In this document: positions 54,592 through 63,226 of the stretch, one piece after another
How positions within the stretch are numbered: the stretch's first letter is position 1
Layout: each line of letters opens with the position of its first letter
Assembly (NCBI RefSeq): GCF_000308475.2
Contig: NZ_BAFT02000068.1
Coordinates: forward strand, 1-64,000
From: Nocardia brasiliensis NBRC 14402
GTDB taxonomy: Bacteria > Actinomycetota > Actinomycetes > Mycobacteriales > Mycobacteriaceae
DNA length: 64,000 bases
Direction: 5' to 3'
Position numbers and translations under genes: made by a program
The notes under the pieces: model-generated
Told to the model about the DNA's origin: nothing
Databases searched by the model: none
Seen by the model: only the letters and a program-made list of their open reading frames with translations

Positions 54592-54807
54592 CGCTAGAAA
54601 TCTCCTTCGATCGGGTTGCGCACCGGACGATGCCGTGCCGAATCATTCCATCTCCCCGCCCAGAACGGGCCTGGACGGTGGTGATCGGCCGGAAAACATC
54701 CGACGACACCCACCCCAACAGTGGTCGCAGGGCCCGGCCCGGCCGGATGTGCACACGACGCTGACGGCGTCACCTGCACCGGGTTTCCCGCGCGGGGGTC
54801 GGGGGTT

Positions 54808-56208
54808 TCAGGGGCGGCGGATGCGGCGGTAGGTGGGGGCGGCGGTGGTGGCGGCCGCGAGTTCGGTGGCCAGCCAGTCCATGTCGGCGTCGGTGAGTGT
54901 CGCGGTGGTGATGCGGAGATGGTCGGTGGGCGGGAGTGGGCCGACCATGAAGGGGCCGCCGGGGGCCGCCTTGATACCGGCGGCGGCCAGCGAGATCATG
55001 GCGGCGTTCTCGTCGGCGACCGGCAGCCACAGGTTGATGCCGTCGGCGCGGGCGACGGGGACACCGCGCCTGGCCAGGGCGCGGCGCAATTCGGTCGAGC
55101 GCCTGCGGTATTCGGTGCGGGCCGCGGTGACCGTGTGAACCGCGTGCTCGTCGTCGAGCATGCTGAGCAGCACCCGCTGTAGCAGCCGGCTCGTCCAGCC
55201 CGCACCGAGCATGCGGCGTTCGATCACCGGATCGAGCAGTTCGGCGGGCCCGCCCACGGCGGCCAGGCGCAGATCGGCGCCATGTGATTTCGAGTACGAG
55301 CGGATGTGCACGGTGCGGCCGGGGAGCCTGCCGCCGAGCGATCGCAGTGGGGCGGCGGCGATTCCGGCGGAGTGGTCGTCTTCGAGCACCAGGGTGCCGT
55401 TACCTTGCAACACGTCGGCGAGTTCGCGGATGCGCCGCGCGGTGATCGAGACACCCGTGGGGTTCTGCGCCCGCGGTTGCAGGATCAGCGTCGTCGCCCC
55501 ATGTGTGGCGACCGCACGATCGAGTTCGCCGGGCAGCAGCCCGGATTCGTCCATCCGCACCGGTATCGGCCGCGCCCCGAGCCCGGCCAGCAGATCGAGA
55601 AACGGTGGGAAACAAGGATCTTCGACCGCGACCGCATCGCCGAGCCGCACATGCGCAGTCAATATCCGGTCGACCGCGTCCAGCGCACCGTCGAGGATCG
55701 CGAACCGTTCGGCCCGAAACGGCCAGTCCGCCCGCACCTTCGCCGCCAGCTCGGGCAGGACCGCTTCACCGAGATAGTCGGCCCCGAGATCGCTCGCCCC
55801 GTCCCGGGTGAGCCGCCGCAACGCCGCGCCGAGGTCGGGCAGCAGTTCCGGATCCGGCGTGCCCCGCGACAGATCGACCCGAAAAGCGCTGTAGGACGGC
55901 GGATGCAAGCGCTGATACCGCCCGCCGGTCATCGCGGCGGGCCCACTGCTCGCCGTGCTCACGAACGTCCCCGCCCGCCCCCGCGCGACGATCACCCCCG
56001 CGGCCGCCAGCGCCCGCCAAGCCTGATTCACCGTCGCGGGTGAAACCTTCCACTCCCGCGCCACCTCCCGCACCGTAGGCAGCCGCGCCCCCGGCCCCAA
56101 CTCCCCGGACCGGATCAACCGGCTCACCGCCGCCGCGATCCCCGCCGCCGACCGATCCGTCAAGTCCGCAATGAACGCCCCCTCACCCACCACCGGCTCA
56201 ACGCTCAC
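54808..56208 (-). CDS. MocR-family regulator (GntR HTH fused to aminotransferase fold)
   Basis: A 466-residue MocR-type protein. The N-terminal GntR winged helix has GARLPTVREVAREWKVSPATVNQAWRALAAAG. The C-terminal type I aminotransferase fold keeps QNPTG and the PLP-lysine position in YSKSHGADLRLA. MocR proteins bind PLP and an amino compound and act as regulators, not enzymes. It is divergent from the pyrimidine degradation genes, so beta-alanine or a related product may be its effector. The GTG at 56208 follows GGGAGG at 8 nt; the frame extends much further but without support. Confidence 0.85.
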   Translation of the reverse strand: MSVEPVVGEGAFIADLTDRSAAGIAAAVSRLIRSGELGPGARLPTVREVAREWKVSPATVNQAWRALAAAGVIVARGRAGTFVSTASSGPAAMTGGRYQRLHPPSYSAFRVDLSRGTPDPELLPDLGAALRRLTRDGASDLGADYLGEAVLPELAAKVRADWPFRAERFAILDGALDAVDRILTAHVRLGDAVAVEDPCFPPFLDLLAGLGARPIPVRMDESGLLPGELDRAVATHGATTLILQPRAQNPTGVSITARRIRELADVLQGNGTLVLEDDHSAGIAAAPLRSLGGRLPGRTVHIRSYSKSHGADLRLAAVGGPAELLDPVIERRMLGAGWTSRLLQRVLLSMLDDEHAVHTVTAARTEYRRRSTELRRALARRGVPVARADGINLWLPVADENAAMISLAAAGIKAAPGGPFMVGPLPPTDHLRITTATLTDADMDWLATELAAATTAAPTYRRIRRP

Positions 56209-56526
56209 ACCCACCCCCTCCCAACCCCGTCCCCCCGCCAACACCCACACGACACCCCGAAACGCGCACTGCCCCAAGGTCCCGCGCACGTATCGCCCTC
56301 CCGCGCGCGTGCCGGTCGAATGACACACACGCGGCGTGCCAACAAATGCGCGGCGATCCGAGAGGTGCGCACCGGAGCACGAAGTGTGCGGTAGTGGTCG
56401 AACCGCGTCCGCAGCTTCGGAAGGCTCGTTGCCGCCAGGGATCTGGGCACGCTGGTGCCGGAGTGGGCGCCTCGCAAGCCCGGCCCCGCCAGTCCTCCGG
56501 CTCCGGCCGAGGTGCACAGCAAGCCA

Positions 56527-56600
56527 GACGCACCCTTTCTGCGGCTTCGCACCCCTTGCGGCCTGCCACAGCGGGTGCGAAGCCGCAGAAAGGGTGCGTC
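56527..56600. repeat. Perfect 28-bp inverted repeat (large intergenic hairpin)
   Basis: Arms 56527-56554 and 56573-56600 are exact reverse complements around an 18-nt loop. The loop and right arm contain GCCACAGCGGGTGCG, found also in the hairpin at 541-586. It lies in the 711-bp gap between the MocR gene and the divergent operon, which holds no gene. Confidence 0.85.
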
Positions 56601-56634
56601 ATCCTTCGAACGGCGTCGCGGCTGCCGCCGCCCG

Positions 56635-56754
56635 CCAACTGGCGCATCGCACGTCGCCGATCCGCCAACTGGTGCATGGCACGTCGCCGACCCGTCAACT
56701 GGCGCACGGCACGTCGCCGACCCGCCGACCGCCACACCGCACCTCCCTGAACGC
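56635..56754. repeat. Three to four tandem 30-bp repeats
   Basis: Units at 56635, 56665 and 56695 share the core AACTGG-N-GCA-N2-GCACGTCGCCGA with few changes. A fourth, poor copy follows at 56725-56754. They sit just after the long hairpin and about 170 bp before the operon's first gene. Confidence 0.75.
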
Positions 56755-56847
56755 GAACCCGCGTGCGGAACCGTGGGGGGTGTGGAGGGCGGGTTCGGCT
56801 TGCTCACATGGTCATTCTGCGTCGGGGGCGGGGGCCGAGGGGCAAGG

Positions 56848-56894
56848 TTTACGGCAACGAAATTGTTTCCGCAATTCTGTAACACAACCGAATT
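56848..56894 (+). promoter_or_regulatory. Two GlnR-box-like sites upstream of the pyrimidine operon
   Basis: TTTAC-N6-GAAAT (56848-56863) and GTAAC-N6-GAATT (56879-56894) resemble the GlnR half-boxes GTNAC-N6-GAAAC known in actinobacteria. They lie 25-70 bp before the nitrilase ATG. TATAAC at 56909-56914 is 5 nt before that ATG and is the likely -10 element. GlnR control would suit genes that release ammonium from pyrimidines. Confidence 0.45.
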
Positions 56895-56919
56895 GGTCGG
56901 GAGTGAAGTATAACAAAGC

Positions 56920-57756
56920 ATGGGAATCGTTCGAGCGGCGCTCGTCCAGACCAACTGGACCGGCGACAAAGAGTCCATGATCAAAGCGCACGAGGATTAC
57001 GCACGGCAGGCGGCCGCGCAGGGCGCGAAGGTGATCTGCTTCCAGGAGTTGTTCTACGGCCCGTACTTCTGCCAGTTGCAGGACGCGAAGTTCTACGAGT
57101 ACGCGGAGTCGGTGCCGGGCCCGACCACGGACCGATTCGCCGCGCTGGCAAGGGAATTGGGCATGGTAATGGTCCTGCCGGTGTACGAGCAGGAACAGCC
57201 GGGCCTGCTGTACAACACCGCGGCGGTGATCGACGCCGACGGCACGTATCTCGGCAAGTACCGTAAACATCATATTCCGCATGTCAATGGGTTCTGGGAG
57301 AAGTTCTACTTCCGTCCGGGCAATGTGGGCTGGCCGGTGTTCGACACCGCGGTCGGCAAGGTCGGCGTCTATATCTGTTACGACCGGCATTTCCCGGAGG
57401 GCTGGCGCGCGCTGGGTCTGGCGGGCGCCGAGATCGTGTTCAATCCGTCGGCGACCTCGCGTGGTTTGTCGGCCTACCTGTGGAAGCTGGAGCAGCCCGC
57501 GTCGGCGGTGGCGAACGAGTACTACATCGGCGCGATCAACCGGGTCGGCATCGAGGAGTACGGCGACGACGATTTCTACGGCACCAGCTATTTCGTCGAT
57601 CCGGAGGGCAAGTTCGTCGGGGAGGTCGCCTCCGATACCGACCCGGAGCTGGTCATCCGTGATCTCGACCTGGACCTGATCAAGACGGTGCGCGACCGGT
57701 GGGCGTTCTATCGCGACCGCAGGCCCGACGCCTATGGCCCGCTGGTGGCGCCCTGA
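56920..57756 (+). CDS. Beta-ureidopropionase-like carbon-nitrogen hydrolase (nitrilase superfamily)
   Basis: A 278-residue nitrilase-fold hydrolase. The catalytic triad is Glu in FQELFYGP, Lys in KYRKHHIP and Cys in YICYDRHFPEG. The pattern and the adjacent dihydropyrimidinase indicate an N-carbamoyl-beta-alanine amidohydrolase, the last step of reductive pyrimidine breakdown, giving beta-alanine, CO2 and ammonium. An N-carbamoylputrescine amidase-type activity is the main alternative. The ATG at 56920 is probably leaderless. Confidence 0.85.
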   Translation: MGIVRAALVQTNWTGDKESMIKAHEDYARQAAAQGAKVICFQELFYGPYFCQLQDAKFYEYAESVPGPTTDRFAALARELGMVMVLPVYEQEQPGLLYNTAAVIDADGTYLGKYRKHHIPHVNGFWEKFYFRPGNVGWPVFDTAVGKVGVYICYDRHFPEGWRALGLAGAEIVFNPSATSRGLSAYLWKLEQPASAVANEYYIGAINRVGIEEYGDDDFYGTSYFVDPEGKFVGEVASDTDPELVIRDLDLDLIKTVRDRWAFYRDRRPDAYGPLVAP

Positions 57757-57772
57757 GGCCGGTGACGCTCCC

Positions 57773-59194
57773 ATGACGCTGACATTCATCCACGGCGGCA
57801 CGGTGGTCTCGGCCACCGGTTCGCAACTGCTCGATGTGCTGGTGGACGGCGAAACCATCGCCGCCGTACTGCAACCCGGCACCACGACCCTCGGCGCGGA
57901 CCTCGCCGCGACCGCCGATGTCGTCCTCGACGCGACCGGCAAGTACGTGATTCCCGGTGGCGTGGACGGGCATACGCACATGCAGATGCCGTTCGGCGGC
58001 ACCGAGGCCTCGGACACGTTCGAGACCGGCACCCGTGCGGCCGCCTGGGGCGGCACCACCACGATCGTCGATTTCGTGGTGCAGACGCCGGGGGAGCGGT
58101 TGCAGGACACGCTCGGCGCCTGGCATCAGAAGGCGGGCGGCAAGTGCGCCGTCGACTACGGCTTCCACCAGATCATCGGCGAGGTGAACGACGAATCCCT
58201 GAAGGGGATGAGCGAACTGGTGTCGGAGGGCGTCACCAGTTTCAAGCTGTTCATGGCCTATCCGGGCGTCTTCTATTCCACCGACGGCCAGATCCTGCGC
58301 GCGATGCAGGCGGCGGGCGATCTCGGCGCGCTGCTGATGATGCACGCGGAGAACGGGATCGCCATCGACGTGCTGGTCGAGCAGGCCATCGCCCGCGGCG
58401 ACACCGCCCCGTACTTCCACGGGACCAGCCGGCCGTGGCAGATGGAGGAGGAGGCCACCCATCGCGCGATCATGTTGGCGCAGTTGACCGGTGCGCCGCT
58501 GTATGTGGTGCACGTGTCGGCGAAGCAGGCGCTGGAGCAGATCGCGACCGCACGCGGCAACGGCCAGAACGTGTTCGGCGAGACGTGCCCGCAATATCTG
58601 TACCTGTCGCTCGAAGAGCAGTTGGGCGCACCGGGTTTCGAGGGCGCCAAGTGGGTGTGCTCGACGCCGCTGCGGGCCAGGGCGGAGGGTCATCAGGACG
58701 AGCTGTGGCGCTACCTGCGCACCGGCGACGTGACCACGGTCAGCACCGATCACTGCCCGTTCTGCATGAAGGACCAGAAAGAAATGGGCGTCGGCGATTT
58801 CAGCAAGATCCCGAACGGGATCGGCGGGGTCGAGCACCGGATGGATCTGATGTTCCAGGGCGTCAAGAGCGGCCGGATCTCGCTGGAACGCTGGGTCGAG
58901 GTCTGCTGCACCACGCCCGCGCGCATGTTCGGCATGTATCCGCGCAAGGGCGTGATCAGCCCGGGTGCGGACGCCGACATCGTGATCTACGACCCGAACG
59001 GGCACACCAGCATCGGGCTCGGCAAGACCCATCACATGAACATGGATTATTCGGCGTACGAGGGCTTCGAGATCGACGGTCACGTCGATACCGTGCTGTC
59101 GCGCGGCCGGGTGATCGTCGACGCCGGCGAGTATCGGGGCAGCGCCGGGCACGGCCGGTTCGTCAAACGCGCGCTGTCGCAGAACCTGATCTGA
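57773..59194 (+). CDS. hydA: Dihydropyrimidinase (D-hydantoinase)
   Basis: A 473-residue cyclic amidohydrolase that opens dihydrouracil, dihydrothymine or hydantoin rings. The metal site is seen in GGVDGHTHMQMPFGG, the carboxylated Lys in SFKLFMAYPG, further His in MMHAENG and YVVHVSAK, and the last Asp in STDHCPF. The length is normal. It starts at ATG 57773, 16 nt after the nitrilase stop. It is the second gene of the operon and supplies the substrate of the first enzyme. Confidence 0.93.
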   Translation: MTLTFIHGGTVVSATGSQLLDVLVDGETIAAVLQPGTTTLGADLAATADVVLDATGKYVIPGGVDGHTHMQMPFGGTEASDTFETGTRAAAWGGTTTIVDFVVQTPGERLQDTLGAWHQKAGGKCAVDYGFHQIIGEVNDESLKGMSELVSEGVTSFKLFMAYPGVFYSTDGQILRAMQAAGDLGALLMMHAENGIAIDVLVEQAIARGDTAPYFHGTSRPWQMEEEATHRAIMLAQLTGAPLYVVHVSAKQALEQIATARGNGQNVFGETCPQYLYLSLEEQLGAPGFEGAKWVCSTPLRARAEGHQDELWRYLRTGDVTTVSTDHCPFCMKDQKEMGVGDFSKIPNGIGGVEHRMDLMFQGVKSGRISLERWVEVCCTTPARMFGMYPRKGVISPGADADIVIYDPNGHTSIGLGKTHHMNMDYSAYEGFEIDGHVDTVLSRGRVIVDAGEYRGSAGHGRFVKRALSQNLI

Positions 59195-59247
59195 TTCCGC
59201 GGCTGGCCCCGCCCAGCCGCATCCGACTTCGAAACGGAGAGTGCCGC

Positions 59248-60282
59248 ATGGACATCGGTGTGGTGCTGCAATGCACGCCGCCCGCCTCCCGGGTGGTCGA
59301 ACTGGCCCGGCAAGCCGAGACGCACGGCTTCTCCCACGTCTGGACCTTCGACTCCCATCTGCTGTGGCAGGAGCCCTACGTCATCTACAGCCAGATCCTG
59401 GCGGCCACCAGGAAGGTCGTCGTCGGCCCGATGGTGACCAACCCGGCCACCAGGGACTGGACCGTGACCGCGTCCACCTTCGCCACGCTGAACGACATGT
59501 TCGGCAACCGCACCGTCTGCGGGATCGGCCGCGGCGATTCGGCGGTCCGCACGCTCGGCGGCAAACCGAGCAACCTGGCGACGCTGCGCGAAGCCATCGA
59601 GGTGATCCGGGAACTCGGCAACGGGCGCAGCGCCCGAGTGGACGACACCATCGTGCGTTTCCCCTGGGCGGCGAGTTCCCGGCTCGAGGTGTGGGTGGCC
59701 GGATATGGTCCGCGCGCACTGGATCTCACCGGCGAGGTGGCCGACGGGTTCATCCTGCAGCTGGCCGACCCGGATATCACCGCGTGGACCATCGCCCGGG
59801 TGCGCGCCGCCGCCGAACGGGCCGGTCGCGATCCGGACGCGGTGCGGATCTGTGTCGCCGCACCGGCTTACGTCACCGACGGGTCGGCGGCCGCGCTGGC
59901 GCACGCTCGCGAGCAGTGCCGATGGTTCGGCGGTATGGTCGGCAACCATGTGGCCGATATCGTCGCGAAATACGGTACGGGCAGCGATGTTCCGGCCGCG
60001 CTCACCGAATACATCGCGGGCAGGCAGGGGTACGACTACAACCAGCACGGGCGCGCGGGCAACACGCACGCGGAGTTCGTCCCCGATGCCATCGTGGACC
60101 GTTTCTGCCTGCTCGGCACGCCCGACGATCAGCTGGCCCGGCTGCGCGAACTGGAGAAACTCGGCGTCGATCAGTTCGCGGTGTATCTGCAGCACGATGC
60201 GAAGACGGCCACGCTCGAGGCCTACGGCGAATCGGTGCTGCCCCGGCTGGTGCACCCGGTGACCGCCACGGAGGGCGCTTGA
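59248..60282 (+). CDS. LLM-class F420-dependent oxidoreductase (TIGR03842-like)
   Basis: A 344-residue luciferase-like TIM barrel. The N-terminal MDIGVVLQCTPPASRVVELARQ, the GIGRGDSAVRTLGGKP loop and the C-terminal LLGTPDDQLARLRELEKLGVDQFAVYL are typical of a subgroup often seen beside dihydropyrimidinase and this kind of ABC importer. A ring-reducing or ring-opening role on a pyrimidine-like compound, using F420 or FMN, is likely. The classic dihydropyrimidine dehydrogenase is not in the window, so this enzyme may supply the first step. GAGAG lies before the ATG at 59248. Confidence 0.82.
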   Translation: MDIGVVLQCTPPASRVVELARQAETHGFSHVWTFDSHLLWQEPYVIYSQILAATRKVVVGPMVTNPATRDWTVTASTFATLNDMFGNRTVCGIGRGDSAVRTLGGKPSNLATLREAIEVIRELGNGRSARVDDTIVRFPWAASSRLEVWVAGYGPRALDLTGEVADGFILQLADPDITAWTIARVRAAAERAGRDPDAVRICVAAPAYVTDGSAAALAHAREQCRWFGGMVGNHVADIVAKYGTGSDVPAALTEYIAGRQGYDYNQHGRAGNTHAEFVPDAIVDRFCLLGTPDDQLARLRELEKLGVDQFAVYLQHDAKTATLEAYGESVLPRLVHPVTATEGA

Positions 60283-60593
60283 TGTCGCCGTGGTCCGCTG
60301 AGCGGTCCGCGGGCTACCCGGTGCGCGCCGGTTCGAGTACATCTGCGGTGCGGGTGATCGGCGTCGGCGGAGTGGCGCACCGGTGCGGTGGCTGCGGCCA
60401 CCGGTCCGGCCGGGGATCGGTGCCGTCCGGCGGCGGTCTTCGTCCCGGCCGGTCGGGCGGCCGTTGCGCGGGGACGGCGGTACGAAGGCGCGCGGTGCCG
60501 ACGGGAATGTACGGGTTGCCGTCCCTGATCGGTGACCGGCGGATCGGGTCGGGCCGAAACCGGCTGCGCGAGTACATGAGCGAGGTTCGATGA
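60282..60593 (+). CDS. Coupled 103-residue ORF of unknown function
   Basis: The ATG overlaps the previous stop (TGATG), and the final TGA overlaps the permease start (ATGA). Most third codon positions are G or C, as in real genes here. The product is rich in Gly, Arg and Ser, with a CGGCGH cluster. No domain is recognised. The exact fit between two genes argues for translation, but the composition also fits a chance frame. Confidence 0.45.
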   Translation: MSPWSAERSAGYPVRAGSSTSAVRVIGVGGVAHRCGGCGHRSGRGSVPSGGGLRPGRSGGRCAGTAVRRRAVPTGMYGLPSLIGDRRIGSGRNRLREYMSEVR

Positions 60594-61471
60594 GGGGTCG
60601 TTGGGTGCGGGCCGGCTATGCGGCAGCGGTGTTCTTACTGGTCGTCGGGGTATGGGAGCTGGTCAAGTTCGCGGTGCCCGAACGCGGGGTGAGCATCGGC
60701 GAGCAGCGGATCCTGCCGCGCACGGGTGACGGTGCGTTGCCGCACGTGTGGTCGGTGGTGACGGTGCTCGGCGAGCGCGACGGCGCGGGCACAGTAGGCG
60801 AAACATTATTGCGCACAGCGGGATTCACGCTGGGACTGGCGTTGCTCGCGCTGGCGATCGGGGCGGTGGTCGGGGTGCTGCTCGCGGTGCTGATGCAGCG
60901 CTTCGCCTGGGTCGAGCGCGGGCTGCTGCCCTACATCATTGTGTCGCAGACGGTTCCGCTGATCGCCCTGGCGCCGCTGGTAGCGGGCTGGGGCGGCAAG
61001 ATCGTGATCGCGGGCGAGCCGTGGCGGCCGTGGATGAGCATCGCGGTGATCGCGTCCTATCTGGCCTTCTTCCCGGTGGCGGTCGGCATGCTGCGCGGCT
61101 TGCAGGCTCCGTCGAAGGCGTCGGTGGAGCTGCTGCACAGTTATTCGGCCGGCTGGTGGGAGACGCTGGTGCGCTTGCGTTTTCCCGCCGCCGTACCGCA
61201 TCTGCTGCCCGCGCTGCGGTTGGCCGCGGCGGCCTCGGTGATCGGCGCGGTCGTCGCCGAGATCTCCACCGGCACCGCGGGCGGCATCGGCCGCCAGATC
61301 ATCGTGTTCGCCCAGCAGGCCACCGGTGATGCCGCGCGGCTGTACGCGGCCGTGCTGGCCGCGGCCCTGCTCGGCGTCGTGATCACCGCCGTCGTCGGCC
61401 TCGCCGAATGGACGCTGCGCCGCTACAGCCGGCCGCCCGGTTCGGTCGACGCCGCGAAGACCGGCCGATGA
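60590..61471 (+). CDS. ABC transporter permease (SsuC/ThiX-like)
   Basis: A 293-residue inner membrane protein with about six helices and the binding-protein-dependent transport domain. The EAA loop reads LHSYSAGWWETLVRLRFPAAVPHLLPALRLA. It pairs with the second permease at 62438 and the ATPase between them. The N-terminus has a longer outside loop (about residues 25-75) than usual. The ATG overlaps the small ORF stop. Confidence 0.88.
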   Translation: MRGRWVRAGYAAAVFLLVVGVWELVKFAVPERGVSIGEQRILPRTGDGALPHVWSVVTVLGERDGAGTVGETLLRTAGFTLGLALLALAIGAVVGVLLAVLMQRFAWVERGLLPYIIVSQTVPLIALAPLVAGWGGKIVIAGEPWRPWMSIAVIASYLAFFPVAVGMLRGLQAPSKASVELLHSYSAGWWETLVRLRFPAAVPHLLPALRLAAAASVIGAVVAEISTGTAGGIGRQIIVFAQQATGDAARLYAAVLAAALLGVVITAVVGLAEWTLRRYSRPPGSVDAAKTGR

Positions 61472-61532
61472 TCGGCCCGCACTCTCATCACCGCCTGCAC
61501 GGATGGGCAGGCAGCTTTTCAGGAGGTATCCA

Positions 61533-62441
61533 TTGACCGCCAAAGCAAGACCGGCCGTCGCCACCGCGGCGCCGGAACCGGCGGACGAGCAGGTGGGTGC
61601 CGCCGATCTCGCCGGACCGGCCACCCAGCGGCTCGCCGCGGTCGAACTCGGGCACGTGGGCAAGATCTTCGCGGCGGGCTCGGTCACCGCGCTCTCGGAC
61701 GTCTCGCTGACGGTGGCCGCGGGTGAATTCGTTTCGCTGATCGGCCCGTCCGGCTGCGGTAAGTCGACCCTGCTGCGGATCGTCGCCGACCTGGAGCAGC
61801 CGACCAGCGGCACCGTGACCGTGCACGGCAAGAGCGCGCGGCAGGCCCGGTTGGATCAGGACTACGGCATCGCGTTCCAGCAGTCCGGCTTGCTCGACTG
61901 GCGCACCGTGCAGGCCAATGTCGAACTGCCGCTCGAATTGCACAAGGTGCCGCGCGCTGAACGCCGTTCGCGCAGTGCGGAACTGCTCGAGATGGCCGGG
62001 CTGAGCGAGTTCGCCAAGCGCTATCCCGCCGAGCTGTCCGGGGGCATGCAGCAGCGGGTCGCGATCGTGCGGGCGCTGGCGCCCAAGCCGTCGCTGCTGC
62101 TGATGGACGAACCGTTCGGCGCGCTCGACGAGATGACGCGCGAGCGGATGCAGACCGAGTTGCTGCGGATCGCGGGCGAGACCGAGGCGGCGGTGGTGTT
62201 CGTGACGCATTCCATCCCGGAGGCGGTGTTCCTGTCCGATCGGGTGGTGGTGATGTCGCCGCGGCCGGGGCGGATCACCGAGATCGTGCCGACCGGCGGC
62301 TGGGGCCGTCGCGACGCCGCCGAGGCCGCCGACGACGTGCGTTCCAGCGCGGCGTTTTTCGAGGCGGTGGCCGCGGTACGGGAGGCGCTGCGCGGCGGGT
62401 CGGGCGATACCGGTGCCGTCGCGGGGCGGGACGTGCGATGA
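61533..62441 (+). CDS. ABC transporter ATP-binding protein (SsuB/ThiZ-like)
   Basis: A 302-residue ATPase. Walker A is GPSGCGKST, the Q-loop is in FQQSG, the signature is LSGGMQQRV, and Walker B with the catalytic Glu is LLLMDEPFGALDE, with the switch His in VTHSIPEA. AGGAGGT stands 5 nt before a TTG at 61533, which decides the start against the weaker ATG at 61503. The N-terminal 40 residues are an extra Ala/Pro-rich tail. The stop overlaps the next start (ATGA). Confidence 0.9.
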   Translation: MTAKARPAVATAAPEPADEQVGAADLAGPATQRLAAVELGHVGKIFAAGSVTALSDVSLTVAAGEFVSLIGPSGCGKSTLLRIVADLEQPTSGTVTVHGKSARQARLDQDYGIAFQQSGLLDWRTVQANVELPLELHKVPRAERRSRSAELLEMAGLSEFAKRYPAELSGGMQQRVAIVRALAPKPSLLLMDEPFGALDEMTRERMQTELLRIAGETEAAVVFVTHSIPEAVFLSDRVVVMSPRPGRITEIVPTGGWGRRDAAEAADDVRSSAAFFEAVAAVREALRGGSGDTGAVAGRDVR

Positions 62442-63226
62442 CGTCCTGGAAGTCGCTGCTGCCGTGGCGAATGGTGCTGCCGCCGTTGCTGTTCGGCGTC
62501 GCCGGATTGCTGCTGTGGCAACTGCTCACCACCGTGGCCGGGGTGCCCTCGTTCCTGTTGCCCGCGCCGAGCGCGATCGCGAGCGAGTTCACCGGGAATT
62601 TCGACCGCATCCGCGACGCGTCGACCGCGACCGGCACCAACGCGCTGCTCGGTCTGCTGGCCGGCGCCGTGCTCGGCATCGTCGCCGCCATGTTCGCCGT
62701 GCGGTTCCAGCTGGTGGACGGCCTGCTCACGCCGCTCGCCGCCGCGGCGGCCGCGGTGCCGATCGTCGCCCTTGCGCCGCTGCTGAATTCGATGTACTCG
62801 ACCACGACCGACACCCCGCGCCGGATGGTCGTCACCATCGTCGTGTTCTTCCCGATGTTCGTCAGCACGGCGCGCGGCCTGCGTCAGGTGCCGCAGGTGC
62901 ACACCGACCTGATGACCTCGTACGCGGCGGGCGGCTGGCAGGTCACCCGCACGGTCCGGCTGCCCGCGGCGCTGCCGCACCTGTTCACCGGGCTGCGCAT
63001 CGCCGCGCCCGGCGCGGTGATCGCGGCCGTCATCGCCGAGTATTTCGGCGGCCTGCAGAACGGGCTCGGCAGCCGGATCACCTCGGCCGCCGCCAATACC
63101 GCCTATCCACGCGCATGGGCCTACGTGGTCGGCGCCATGCTCGTCGGCCTGCTGTTCCTCGCCGCCGTACTGGTCCTCGAACAACTCACCCGTAAACCCC
63201 GCACCACCCTCTGGAGAACCCGATGA
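62438..63226 (+). CDS. ABC transporter permease (SsuC/ThiX-like)
   Basis: A 262-residue permease with about six helices and an EAA loop (MTSYAAGGWQVTRTVRLPAALPHLFTGLRIAAPGA, given in parts). With the permease at 60590 it forms the membrane channel. ATGA overlaps at both ends link it to the ATPase and to the binding protein, so all are made together. Confidence 0.9.
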   Translation: MTSWKSLLPWRMVLPPLLFGVAGLLLWQLLTTVAGVPSFLLPAPSAIASEFTGNFDRIRDASTATGTNALLGLLAGAVLGIVAAMFAVRFQLVDGLLTPLAAAAAAVPIVALAPLLNSMYSTTTDTPRRMVVTIVVFFPMFVSTARGLRQVPQVHTDLMTSYAAGGWQVTRTVRLPAALPHLFTGLRIAAPGAVIAAVIAEYFGGLQNGLGSRITSAAANTAYPRAWAYVVGAMLVGLLFLAAVLVLEQLTRKPRTTLWRTR

